A stretch of DNA of 64,000 nt, taken from the NCBI RefSeq assembly GCF_024054555.1, contig NZ_JAMXLY010000002.1, forward strand, positions 1 to 64,000, read 5' to 3'. The position numbers and the translations under genes were made by a program. This DNA is from Segatella cerevisiae. GTDB lineage: Bacteria; Bacteroidota; Bacteroidia; Bacteroidales; Bacteroidaceae. Shown here in pieces: positions 25,207 to 33,463 of the stretch (position 1 is the first letter of the stretch; each line of letters starts with the position of its first letter). Under the pieces are notes generated by a model. That model made no database searches. It saw only the letters and a program-made list of their open reading frames with translations, and had not been told where the DNA came from.

Positions 25207-26763
25207 TTGAAAAGCAAACTCATCATCATAACCCTTCTGTTTGTTGTAACAGTCTTTCTGTCTGCTGTTCCGGCGGAAGCTCAGACACTTGACTACAAAT
25301 TGGAAACCGATGCCGGCATTTCTCATGGCACAACTCCTTTATGGTTGAATGCGAACAAGTACGGCGTATCGTCCTTGGACGAATCCAACGGCTATCTGCG
25401 GACAGAAATCTACAAATCTCTCAAAGGTTTTCTGAATGAGGAAATCAAGTCTGAAGGACGGGGGAACGGAGAACCGTCTGAAAGCAAATGGGATTGGGGG
25501 GCAGGACTGGACATCGTCGTCCCCCATCATTATACATCGGACATCATCATCCAACAAGCCTATGTCGAGGGCCGCTGGCTGCATGGCATTCTGACGATCG
25601 GCGCCAAGGAATTCCCCGAAGAGCAGAAGAATCCGCTCCTTTCAAGCGGTTCTCAGACCTTGGGTATCAATGCCCGCCCGATACCTCAGATCCGTCTGGA
25701 ACTCCCGAACTATATCAAGGTCTTCAACTGGCTCGGCTTCAAAGGACACATTGCCTATGGCTGGGCGACAGATACGAAATGGCAGGAGCGGACTGCAGAC
25801 CCTGAATCCAAATGGGCGAAGAACATGCTGCTCCATACCAAATCAGGTTTTTTAAGGTTCGGACACCTTTCGAGTCACTTCACTTTCGAGACAGGCATAG
25901 AAATGGCGTGCCAGTTTGGCGGGACTACTTACAACCACGGGAAAGCCATCAAGCGCGGTACGAAACTGAAGGATTATTGGCAGGCGTTCCTGCCCGGTGG
26001 AGACGGAGACGTGGGAGAAGGGGTCTATGCCAATGTCGAAGGCAACGGCCTGGGATCACTGATGTCCCGCTTCAATCTGGATGAACCCACGTGGAAGGCA
26101 TCCTTCTATATCGACCATTTCTTTGACGACCATTCCCAACTCTTTTTCCTCGACTTTGACGGCTATGGGGACACGGACAAGGACTTCCGGAAACACAAGT
26201 ATACCCGTTACATCTTCTATACACCCCGGGACGGACTGTTCGGTTGGGAGGTCAACCTGAAAAAAGGTACGTGGCTGAAAGACATCGTACTGGAATATCT
26301 CCATACGACCGATCAGAGCGGGTCTGTCTACCATGACAGCGAACCCGGTCTGGCAGCCCATGTAGCCGGAAGGGACGACTATTATAACCATTATTTCTAT
26401 CCGGGATGGCAACACTGGGGGCAGGCGATGGGCAATCCCCTTTACCGTTCGCCGGTCTATAATGACGACGGAATCATCGACTTCAAGGATACCCGATTCA
26501 TCGCCTGGCATCTGGGATTTTCGGGGACCCCCATCCCCCTATTGGACTACCGGATACTGGCCACTTTCCAAAAAGGCTGGGGCACTTACAACAACCCCTA
26601 TGTGCCGATAGAGCGCAACTTCAGTATGCTGATGGAAGCTGCTTACCAGTTGCACCACGGTTGGAGGGTCAAGGGAGCTTTCGGACTGGATCACGGCAAA
26701 ATACTGGGGAACAACGTGGGATTCAATCTGACCATTTCAAAAAGCGGGATTTTCAAACTTTAA
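25207..26763 (+). CDS. Wzi-like capsule assembly outer-membrane protein
   Basis: The frame is open from 25000, but residues before 25207 are not protein-like and a promoter box lies at 25116. Starting at the TTG at 25207 gives 518 residues with a clean signal peptide (KSKLIIITLLFVVTVFLSAVPAEA) directly before TLDYKLETDAGISHG. The mature part has repeated amphipathic strands and the family blocks TTPLWLNANKYG, GAKEFPEE, SGSQTLGINARPIPQIR and HIAYGWATDTK, and a terminal aromatic-rich barrel. Wzi proteins anchor capsular polysaccharide at the surface. It faces the sugar-phosphate transferase gene across a divergent promoter region. Confidence 0.85.
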   Translation: MKSKLIIITLLFVVTVFLSAVPAEAQTLDYKLETDAGISHGTTPLWLNANKYGVSSLDESNGYLRTEIYKSLKGFLNEEIKSEGRGNGEPSESKWDWGAGLDIVVPHHYTSDIIIQQAYVEGRWLHGILTIGAKEFPEEQKNPLLSSGSQTLGINARPIPQIRLELPNYIKVFNWLGFKGHIAYGWATDTKWQERTADPESKWAKNMLLHTKSGFLRFGHLSSHFTFETGIEMACQFGGTTYNHGKAIKRGTKLKDYWQAFLPGGDGDVGEGVYANVEGNGLGSLMSRFNLDEPTWKASFYIDHFFDDHSQLFFLDFDGYGDTDKDFRKHKYTRYIFYTPRDGLFGWEVNLKKGTWLKDIVLEYLHTTDQSGSVYHDSEPGLAAHVAGRDDYYNHYFYPGWQHWGQAMGNPLYRSPVYNDDGIIDFKDTRFIAWHLGFSGTPIPLLDYRILATFQKGWGTYNNPYVPIERNFSMLMEAAYQLHHGWRVKGAFGLDHGKILGNNVGFNLTISKSGIFKL

Positions 26764-26787
26764 AAGATGAGCATCTATACAAACTAT

Positions 26788-27204
26788 ATGAGGAAAGCCA
26801 TACCTGTCATTACCGTTCTGACGCTTCTGCTCTGCTCTGCCTGCGGGGACATCCATCCTACTGACGACCGGAAGATCGACGGCTACTGGTTGCTGACGAA
26901 TGTCGATACCCTTTCCAACAGCAGAGGAAAAGACGTCACCCAGGAAAAACTATTCTGGGCTATCGAGGGAAAATTGTTCCAGGCAGGCGGATTGACACTG
27001 ATGACAGAAAAGTACGGTGATACCCTTCACCTCTATCGGCCGGCACCGGACTCGACCGCCATCAACTCCAAATATTCGTCCATTGACCCTTTCCGCAAAT
27101 ACGGCATCAATTCTTTTGACGAACATTTCATCATTGAGCAACTGAACGGAAAACACTTGATCGTCAGAGACTCACTCCTCAAATTGCAATTCAGACGATA
27201 TTAA
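26788..27204 (+). CDS. Small lipocalin-like lipoprotein (DUF4847-like)
   Basis: Using the ATG at 26788 the protein has 138 residues and a lipoprotein signal ending LCSAC (Cys19); an in-frame ATG at 26767, 3 bases after the Wzi stop, would add seven residues. The mature part begins with [13 protein letters not shown], the opening strand typical of lipocalin-like domains, and ends [21 protein letters not shown]. It is likely coupled to the Wzi-like gene and envelope-anchored. Ligand and function are unknown. Confidence 0.6.
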   Translation: MRKAIPVITVLTLLLCSACGDIHPTDDRKIDGYWLLTNVDTLSNSRGKDVTQEKLFWAIEGKLFQAGGLTLMTEKYGDTLHLYRPAPDSTAINSKYSSIDPFRKYGINSFDEHFIIEQLNGKHLIVRDSLLKLQFRRY

Positions 27205-27285
27205 GTGCTTCGTTTCCGACATTAGGCACATTTTCCGGGCAGATTCATTTCATAATGAAACCCTTGGATTATCGGAAAAAATGAT

Positions 27286-27293
27286 TATCTTTG
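27286..27293 (+). promoter_or_regulatory. -7 box of pepT
   Basis: TATCTTTG followed by CAAA, 32 bases before the ATG at 27326. It lies within codons of the longer open frame and so selects the later start. Confidence 0.6.
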
Positions 27294-27325
27294 CAAATAG
27301 TGATTTTAAAGACTCAATAAGAACA

Positions 27326-28549
27326 ATGGAACTCACTGAACGATTTATCAATTACACAAAGTTTGACACGCAGTCGAGTGAAGACTCTGACAGTGTCCCG
27401 AGTACGGCGAAACAACTGGAGTTCGCCAAGTATCTGACCAAAGAGCTTGAGGACGAAGGCCTCAGCGACGTCGAAATGGATGACATGGGCTATATCTATG
27501 CCACCCTGAAAGGAAACGTAAAAATAAAGACTCCGACCATCGGATTCATCTCTCATTACGATACCAGTCCTGACGCCAGCGGTGCGAATATCAAAGCGAG
27601 GGTGGTCAAGAATTATCAGGGAGGCGACATCGAACTTTCACCCGGCATCGTCTCATCGCCTGAGAAATTCCCGGAACTCTTGTCCCACAAGGGGGAAGAC
27701 CTGATCGTCACTGACGGCACTACGCTGCTGGGCGCTGACGACAAAGCCGGGATAGCTGAAATCGTACAAGCAATGTGCTATCTGCGGGATCATCCGGAGA
27801 TCAAGCATGGTGATATACGCGTCGGTTTCAATCCTGACGAGGAAATAGGTATGGGCGCACACCATTTCGATGTCAAGAAGTTCGGTTGTGACTGGGCTTA
27901 CACGATGGATGGCGGTGACCTGGGGAATCTGGAATATGAAAACTTCAATGCTGCTGCCGCAAAGATCCATATCAAGGGTGTCAGCGTACATACTGGCTAT
28001 GCCAAAGGCAAGATGATCAATGCCAGTAGATTGGCTTGTGAATTCAATAACTTGATTCCATCTGACGAGATTCCGGAGACGACTGAAGGCTATCAGGGAT
28101 TCTATCATCTGCTGAACCTGAAAGGGCGCACAGAGGAAGCCACGCTCTACTATCTGATCCGTGACCACGATGCACAGAAATTCAAGGACCGCAAGAATTT
28201 CATCATGGAGTGTGCCAAAAAACTGAACAAGAAATATGGTGAAGGCACCTGCTCTGTAGACATGAAGGACCAATACTATAACATGAAAGAGAAGATCAAT
28301 GCCAACATGCATGTGATCGAGATCGTCCTTCGTGCAATGCAGCAAGTCGGCGTTCCGCCGAAAGTGGAAGCCGTAAGAGGCGGCACTGACGGTGCACAAC
28401 TCAGTTTCCGCGGTCTCCCCTGCCCCAACATCTTCGCAGGCAGTGTAGAAATGCACGGTGACAATGAATTTGTCAGTGTACAAGTGATGGAGAAAGCGGT
28501 TCAGACAATCGTCCGGATTTGTGAGATTGCCGCAAAGTACAACGAATAA
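27326..28549 (+). CDS. pepT: Peptidase T (tripeptide aminopeptidase)
   Basis: From the ATG at 27326 the protein has 407 residues, the length of E. coli PepT (408). It has the M20 metallopeptidase motifs: [14 protein letters not shown] with the first zinc-binding His, [14 protein letters not shown] with the bridging Asp, [14 protein letters not shown] with the catalytic Glu pair, and [19 protein letters not shown] with the last His. The dimerisation insertion lies about 200-310. It cleaves N-terminal residues from tripeptides in the cytoplasm. It has its own promoter and is not visibly linked in function to its neighbours. Confidence 0.93.
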   Translation: MELTERFINYTKFDTQSSEDSDSVPSTAKQLEFAKYLTKELEDEGLSDVEMDDMGYIYATLKGNVKIKTPTIGFISHYDTSPDASGANIKARVVKNYQGGDIELSPGIVSSPEKFPELLSHKGEDLIVTDGTTLLGADDKAGIAEIVQAMCYLRDHPEIKHGDIRVGFNPDEEIGMGAHHFDVKKFGCDWAYTMDGGDLGNLEYENFNAAAAKIHIKGVSVHTGYAKGKMINASRLACEFNNLIPSDEIPETTEGYQGFYHLLNLKGRTEEATLYYLIRDHDAQKFKDRKNFIMECAKKLNKKYGEGTCSVDMKDQYYNMKEKINANMHVIEIVLRAMQQVGVPPKVEAVRGGTDGAQLSFRGLPCPNIFAGSVEMHGDNEFVSVQVMEKAVQTIVRICEIAAKYNE

Positions 28550-28617
28550 ATACGCACAGACAAGAAACCCTGCACTGATGCTCTTTTCATCAGTACGAGG
28601 TTTCTCAACTGTTTTTT

Positions 28618-30879
28618 ATGCCCATGGCAGAAATTCCTAATCTTATTGCTGATCTTGCTCTTATCCTTATCATAGCAAGCATTGTCACACTTTTATTCAA
28701 GAAACTCAAACAGCCGCTGGTCTTAGGTTATCTGGTCGCCGGGTTCCTGGTGTCACCTCACATGCCCTATACCATATCTGTCATGGATAACTCGTCTATC
28801 CAGACGTGGGCGGATATAGGGGTGATCTTCCTGCTCTTCTCCCTGGGACTGGATTTCTCTTTCAAGAAAATCCTCAAGATGGGGATGACTCCGGTCATCG
28901 CATCCTGCACGATCATCTTCTGTATGGTGACGCTCGGAATCCTCGTGGGACACTCTTTCGGCTGGCGGAAAATGGACTGTATTTTCCTGGGGGGTATGCT
29001 GGCAATGGCCTCTACGACCATCATCTATAAAGCCTTCAATGACTTGGGATTGATGCAACACAATTTTGCAGGACTGGTCATGAGCGTGCTCATTCTAGAG
29101 GACATCCTGGCCATTGTCATGATGGTCATGCTGTCCACCATCGCAAGAGGCAGCAATCCTGACGGCGGACAGTTGGTGGAGAGTATCCTGAGGATTGCCT
29201 TCTTCCTCATCCTGTGGTTCGTCATCGGACTCTTCATCGTCCCGATTTTCCTGAGGAGCACGCGACGGTTCATGAATGACGAGACACTGATCATCATTTC
29301 CTTGGGTCTGTGCTTTCTCATGGCCGTCATCTCATCGAAAGTCGGGTTCAGTTCGGCCTTCGGTGCATTTGTCATGGGCAGCATTCTCGCAGAAACCATA
29401 GAAGCAGAAAAGATCAACAGACTCGTGGCACCGGTAAAGAACCTGTTCGGGGCTGTATTCTTCGTGTCTGTCGGCATGCTCGTCGATCCGAAGATCATCG
29501 CGGAATATGCTGTCCCTATTCTGATTCTGGTCGTGACGGTCATTGGGGGTGAGGCCATATTCGGGACCTTGGGATTCATGCTGAGCGGACAGCCGTTGAA
29601 GACAGCTATGAAATGCAGTTTTTCGATGACCCAGATCGGTGAGTTTGCCTTCATCATCGCCTCATTAGGTCTGTCCCTGCATGTCATCAGCAATTTTCTC
29701 TACCCGGTAGTTGTCGCGGTGAGTATCAGCACGACCTTCCTCACGCCCTACATGATACGCTTTTCCGATCCCTGCTACCACTATTTGGAGCATCACCTGC
29801 CCAAGCAATGGATCCGGCGGCTCAACCACATCACCCTCAGCATACACACCTCCACAAAGGTAGAGAAGAACAATTGGAGACGCCTCCTCTATGCCTTGCT
29901 GGAAATCACCATTGTGTGCAGCATTCTCTCGACAGCCGGCATCTTCCTGATGTTCACCTTTATCCTGCCTATCCTCCGCCATCTCATCGGTTTTACTGCC
30001 GGCAACATCGTCTGCGGCCTATTGACGCTCATCTTGATATCCCCAGCTCTCAGGGCTATGATCATCAAGAAGAACCATAGTGAAGAGGTCAAAGTCCTTT
30101 GGGCCGAGAAACGCCTCAACCGCCTGCCTCTCATCTTCCTCGGACTGGTCAGATACTGCATTGCCGTGGCATTCGTTTTCTATGTCTGCAACACGCTCAC
30201 TGAATTCGGCAACGCGCTGCTGATGACGATGGCCGTGGCCATCATTACCTTGATGATGGCGTCAAAGAGACTCAAAAGGGAGAGCATCAAACTCGAACGG
30301 CTGTTCGTGCTCAACCTGCACAGCAGGGAGATCAATGCTCAGATACAAGGGAAGAGAAAGCCGCTTTACGAGGGGCACTTGTTGGACCGGAATATCCATA
30401 TCAGTATCTTTGACATATCGGAAGACTCTGAATGGGCAGGGAAATCACTGCGGGACTTACAACTCCGGAAGCGCTTCGGGGTACAGGTGAGCAGCATTAT
30501 CAGAGGACTGCAACGCATCAATATCCCCAACGGGGACAGCAGTATCTTTCCCGGCGACCGCATGGAAGTCATCGGAAATGACGAACAGTTGTCAAGACTG
30601 CACCAAGCTCTCGAGAAAGAGCGGATACCGGAAGACCCGAACATCGAAAAGCGGGAGATGAAACTCCGCCAGTTCATCATCGGCGACAAGTGTCCGTTAG
30701 TCGGAAAGACGCTTAAAGACAGCGGTATTCGGGACCAGTTCAACTGCATGGTCGTGGGACTTAACGAAGGGCTGGAAAACCTGACGATGATCAAACCTGA
30801 AAGGACCTTCAAAAAGGGAGACATCCTTTGGGTCGTCGGGGAAGAATATTCACTGAGTCAACTAATGGGGGAAGTTTGA
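28618..30879 (+). CDS. Kef-like cation:proton antiporter with C-terminal RCK_C domains
   Basis: The 753-residue protein has a CPA2 exchanger domain (about 1-390) of some twelve helices beginning LIADLALILIIASIVTLLF and including QPLVLGYLVAGFLVSP and SLGLDFSFKK. Further helices (about 425-555) are followed by two TrkA-C/RCK_C-type domains at about 590-670 (GKSLRDLQLRKRFGVQVSSI) and 675-750 (KCPLVGKTLKDSGIRDQFN). It lacks a clear Rossmann-type RCK_N between them, so regulation would be through RCK_C ligand binding. It probably exchanges K+ or Na+ for protons. A bidirectional terminator separates it from malY. Confidence 0.85.
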   Translation: MPMAEIPNLIADLALILIIASIVTLLFKKLKQPLVLGYLVAGFLVSPHMPYTISVMDNSSIQTWADIGVIFLLFSLGLDFSFKKILKMGMTPVIASCTIIFCMVTLGILVGHSFGWRKMDCIFLGGMLAMASTTIIYKAFNDLGLMQHNFAGLVMSVLILEDILAIVMMVMLSTIARGSNPDGGQLVESILRIAFFLILWFVIGLFIVPIFLRSTRRFMNDETLIIISLGLCFLMAVISSKVGFSSAFGAFVMGSILAETIEAEKINRLVAPVKNLFGAVFFVSVGMLVDPKIIAEYAVPILILVVTVIGGEAIFGTLGFMLSGQPLKTAMKCSFSMTQIGEFAFIIASLGLSLHVISNFLYPVVVAVSISTTFLTPYMIRFSDPCYHYLEHHLPKQWIRRLNHITLSIHTSTKVEKNNWRRLLYALLEITIVCSILSTAGIFLMFTFILPILRHLIGFTAGNIVCGLLTLILISPALRAMIIKKNHSEEVKVLWAEKRLNRLPLIFLGLVRYCIAVAFVFYVCNTLTEFGNALLMTMAVAIITLMMASKRLKRESIKLERLFVLNLHSREINAQIQGKRKPLYEGHLLDRNIHISIFDISEDSEWAGKSLRDLQLRKRFGVQVSSIIRGLQRINIPNGDSSIFPGDRMEVIGNDEQLSRLHQALEKERIPEDPNIEKREMKLRQFIIGDKCPLVGKTLKDSGIRDQFNCMVVGLNEGLENLTMIKPERTFKKGDILWVVGEEYSLSQLMGEV

Positions 30880-30909
30880 TACCAAATGGCCAAACTCACA
30901 TAGTTCTAA

Positions 30910-30965
30910 AAAAAGTCATTGATAAAGCCTTCAGATCGATCCCTGAAGACCCTATCAATGTTTTT
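30910..30965. terminator. Bidirectional terminator between the antiporter and malY-like genes
   Basis: CATTGAT (30917-30923) pairs with ATCAATG (30954-30960) and an inner CTTCAG/CTGAAG pair (30929-30934 and 30943-30948) extends the fold. An A-run precedes and a T-run follows, so it works for both converging genes. Confidence 0.7.
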
Positions 30966-30974
30966 AAGTATAGC

Positions 30975-32168
30975 CTATTTCCGATGAGGAAGCGCAGCGA
31001 CGGCTTTGGACAATTGTTCCAAACCTTGACGGACGACACTTATCGGATTGCCGATGTTCAGACGCATGAAGCCTTCGCCCCCGGGACCGAACATCTCGCC
31101 GTCATTCAATGCCAGATGGGCCTTGTCAATGAACAGATCCAATAACTGCTCATGATTCAGTCCCAATGCCCGGCAGTTGAGCCAAACCAGGAAACTGGCC
31201 TGCGGACGAACGGGAACGATTCCCGGAATATTTTCAGCACAATAATCTTCCACAAAACGGATGTTCTTTTCCAAATAGGACAGTAACTGCCGACGCCATT
31301 CTTCCCCATGACGGAAAGCAGCGACAGTGGCTATCGGTGCGAAGATATGTGCCTCTGCCAGTTCGTTGACATCAATCCAGTGATACAACTTGCTCCTGAG
31401 TTCCGGATTGGGAATGATGGAATGAGAAGTGATGATCCCTGCAATATTGAAGGTCTTCGTAGGCGCCTGGAACGTAATGGTGATCTCGGCGGCTTTCTCG
31501 CTCACGCTGGCAAAAGGAATATGCTTATGCCCGAACATGGCCAGATCGCAATGGATCTCATCACTGACCACGAGAAGATGGTGGTCATAGCAGAAATCAG
31601 CAAGCCGGACGAGTGTCTCACGATCCCAGCAGATCCCTGCAGGATTGTGGGGATTACAAAGCACGAAGACCTTGCAATCCTTGTCGTACACCTGTTCGAG
31701 TTGGTCGAAATCCATACTGTAAGACCCGTCCGTATTCCGCTTGAGGTGATTGAATACGACCTTTCTGTCATTTCCCTGAGGAACGAGGCGGAAAGGATGG
31801 TATACGGGGGGTTGGATGATGACCTTGTCACCGGGTCGGGTAAATACGTTCAGGACCATTCCCAAACCTTTTACGATCCCCGGGATAAAGTTGATCCAAC
31901 CCTGTTCGACCTTCCACTGATGATGGGAGAAAATCCAGTCTTGTATAGCCGGTTTGTAATCATCAGGGAAAACAGTATAACCTAAAATCGGATGCTCAAG
32001 ACGCTTACGCAAGGCTTCCAGAATAGCGGGACAGACCGCAAAGTCCATGTCTGCCACCCACATCGGCAACAGGTCTTTCCGTCCCCATCGCGGGAGCAAA
32101 GCCTCATGCATGAGGTCCCCTGAGCCGGATCGGTCTATCACCTGATCAAAATCGTATCTTTCTTTCAT
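30975..32168 (-). CDS. MalY/PatB-family PLP-dependent C-S lyase (cystathionine beta-lyase)
   Basis: The 397-residue fold-type I enzyme starts YDFDQVIDRSGSGDLMHE and has LLPMWVADMDF, typical of MalY/PatB. It has FIPGIVKGL, the PPVYHPF block, NPHNPAG, the PLP-contacting Asp in VVSDEIHCDL and the Schiff-base lysine in APTKTFNIAG. A MalY/PatB enzyme cleaves cystathionine or cysteine to pyruvate, ammonia and homocysteine or H2S. It lies 26 bases downstream of a Cys/Met metabolism enzyme gene and is probably co-transcribed with it. Some Bacteroidetes relatives are annotated only as aminotransferases, but the N-terminal motif favours C-S lyase. Confidence 0.85.
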   Translation of the reverse strand: MKERYDFDQVIDRSGSGDLMHEALLPRWGRKDLLPMWVADMDFAVCPAILEALRKRLEHPILGYTVFPDDYKPAIQDWIFSHHQWKVEQGWINFIPGIVKGLGMVLNVFTRPGDKVIIQPPVYHPFRLVPQGNDRKVVFNHLKRNTDGSYSMDFDQLEQVYDKDCKVFVLCNPHNPAGICWDRETLVRLADFCYDHHLLVVSDEIHCDLAMFGHKHIPFASVSEKAAEITITFQAPTKTFNIAGIITSHSIIPNPELRSKLYHWIDVNELAEAHIFAPIATVAAFRHGEEWRRQLLSYLEKNIRFVEDYCAENIPGIVPVRPQASFLVWLNCRALGLNHEQLLDLFIDKAHLALNDGEMFGPGGEGFMRLNIGNPISVVRQGLEQLSKAVAALPHRK

Positions 32169-32194
32169 CTTTATTTCTTAGCATTAATCTCTTC

Positions 32195-33370
32195 TCAAGC
32201 CTTCAAAGCCTGACGCACATCATCGAAAAGATCATTCACGTCCTCAAGTCCTACAGACAGGCGGACTGTCGTATCCAGTACATCCATATCAGCTTTCTGA
32301 CGGTCAGTAAAACCTCCGAAAATAGTGCTGGCAGGATGAATGGCCAAAGTACGGTTGTCGAACAGATTCGTAGCCCTGCAAATGAGTTTCAAATGATCGA
32401 TGAAAGAATAGCAGTCTGCCTTGGACTTCAAGTCTATACAGACCATTGCACCTGCAGAAGTACCAAACTGCCGCTGTGCCAAGGCATGGTACGGATTGTC
32501 TTCGAGACCGACGTAATTCACCCGTTTGATCTGTGGGAGAGTGGTCAGTTTCTTGGCCAAAGCGAGTGCATTGCCAGCCTGTATCCTGTAACGGGCATCC
32601 AGTGTCTCCAGACCGATCGTCTGCATGAAGGCCACTTGCGGGGTCATGTAAGCGCCTAAATTGAAGAGTATCTCATTCTTCATCAATGCGCCGAAGCCAG
32701 GTACTGTACCGTAATCGATGACCAGACCACCGAGTGAAGTTGCCCCGCCACTGACATATTTGGTACTCGAGACGACCTCGATATCAACGCCCAATGCTTT
32801 CGAAGAAAACTGGGTGAAAGGTATGGTCGTTGTATCTGCAACCAAGGGTACATGATGACGGCGAGTGACTGATGAAAGTGCGGAAATGTCGACAACTTCC
32901 ATCTGCGGATTCGTGATGATTTCGAAAAACACAGCACAAGTGTTGTCGTCGATCGCAGCCTCTACTGCCTCAGGATGAGTCAGATCCACGAGCCGTGTCT
33001 CAATGCCGAACCTTTTCAAGGTCGATACCAACAAAGAGAAGGTATTGCCGAAAAGGTGTTTGGAGGTGACGATATTCCTGCCTTGAGCCGACAGGGCCAT
33101 CATCGTATTGCTGATAGCTGCCATACCCGAATTCAGGGCGATGACATTTGCAGCGCCAGTCAGCGCCTTTACTCTTTCCTCAAAATTGGTCACCGTAGGA
33201 TTGGCTGTACGTGAATAATCAGGTGCATCCACTTTTCCGGTGAACACATCAGCCATTTCCTTTGCGTTCTTAAATTCGTAAGCCACTGAATTATACAAAG
33301 GAAAACTGAGTGCGCCATAAACGTCAGGGCGTTTGAATGGCACATGAATAGCCTGTGTTTGCTTCTTCAT
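32195..33370 (-). CDS. Cys/Met-metabolism PLP enzyme (O-acetylhomoserine sulfhydrylase or methionine gamma-lyase type)
   Basis: The 391-residue enzyme has the family blocks YSRTANPTVTNFEERVKAL, NSGMAAISNTMM, NPQMEVVDI, VADTTTIPFTQF and the PLP lysine in SSTKYVSGG, followed by SLGGLVID. This order fits trans-sulfuration enzymes. The divergence in the loop after YNSVAYEF does not let me choose between MetY-like (sulfide plus O-acetylhomoserine to homocysteine) and methionine gamma-lyase activity. A MalY-type enzyme lies 26 bases downstream, making a small sulfur amino acid unit. Confidence 0.8.
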   Translation of the reverse strand: MKKQTQAIHVPFKRPDVYGALSFPLYNSVAYEFKNAKEMADVFTGKVDAPDYSRTANPTVTNFEERVKALTGAANVIALNSGMAAISNTMMALSAQGRNIVTSKHLFGNTFSLLVSTLKRFGIETRLVDLTHPEAVEAAIDDNTCAVFFEIITNPQMEVVDISALSSVTRRHHVPLVADTTTIPFTQFSSKALGVDIEVVSSTKYVSGGATSLGGLVIDYGTVPGFGALMKNEILFNLGAYMTPQVAFMQTIGLETLDARYRIQAGNALALAKKLTTLPQIKRVNYVGLEDNPYHALAQRQFGTSAGAMVCIDLKSKADCYSFIDHLKLICRATNLFDNRTLAIHPASTIFGGFTDRQKADMDVLDTTVRLSVGLEDVNDLFDDVRQALKA

Positions 33371-33463
33371 AAATTTTTGCCTTTATCTTTAAAATCAAGA
33401 ATCAATCTTTACCTTAATATCTTCTAAAACTCGGACTCGCGTGGCCTCTTGCCACAACATCTG

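Noticed and set aside
28573-28593. ACTGATG/CATCAGT hairpin between pepT and the antiporter as a terminator
   Set aside because: The stem is only 7 bp and AT-rich, with no T-run after it; both genes could be on one transcript.
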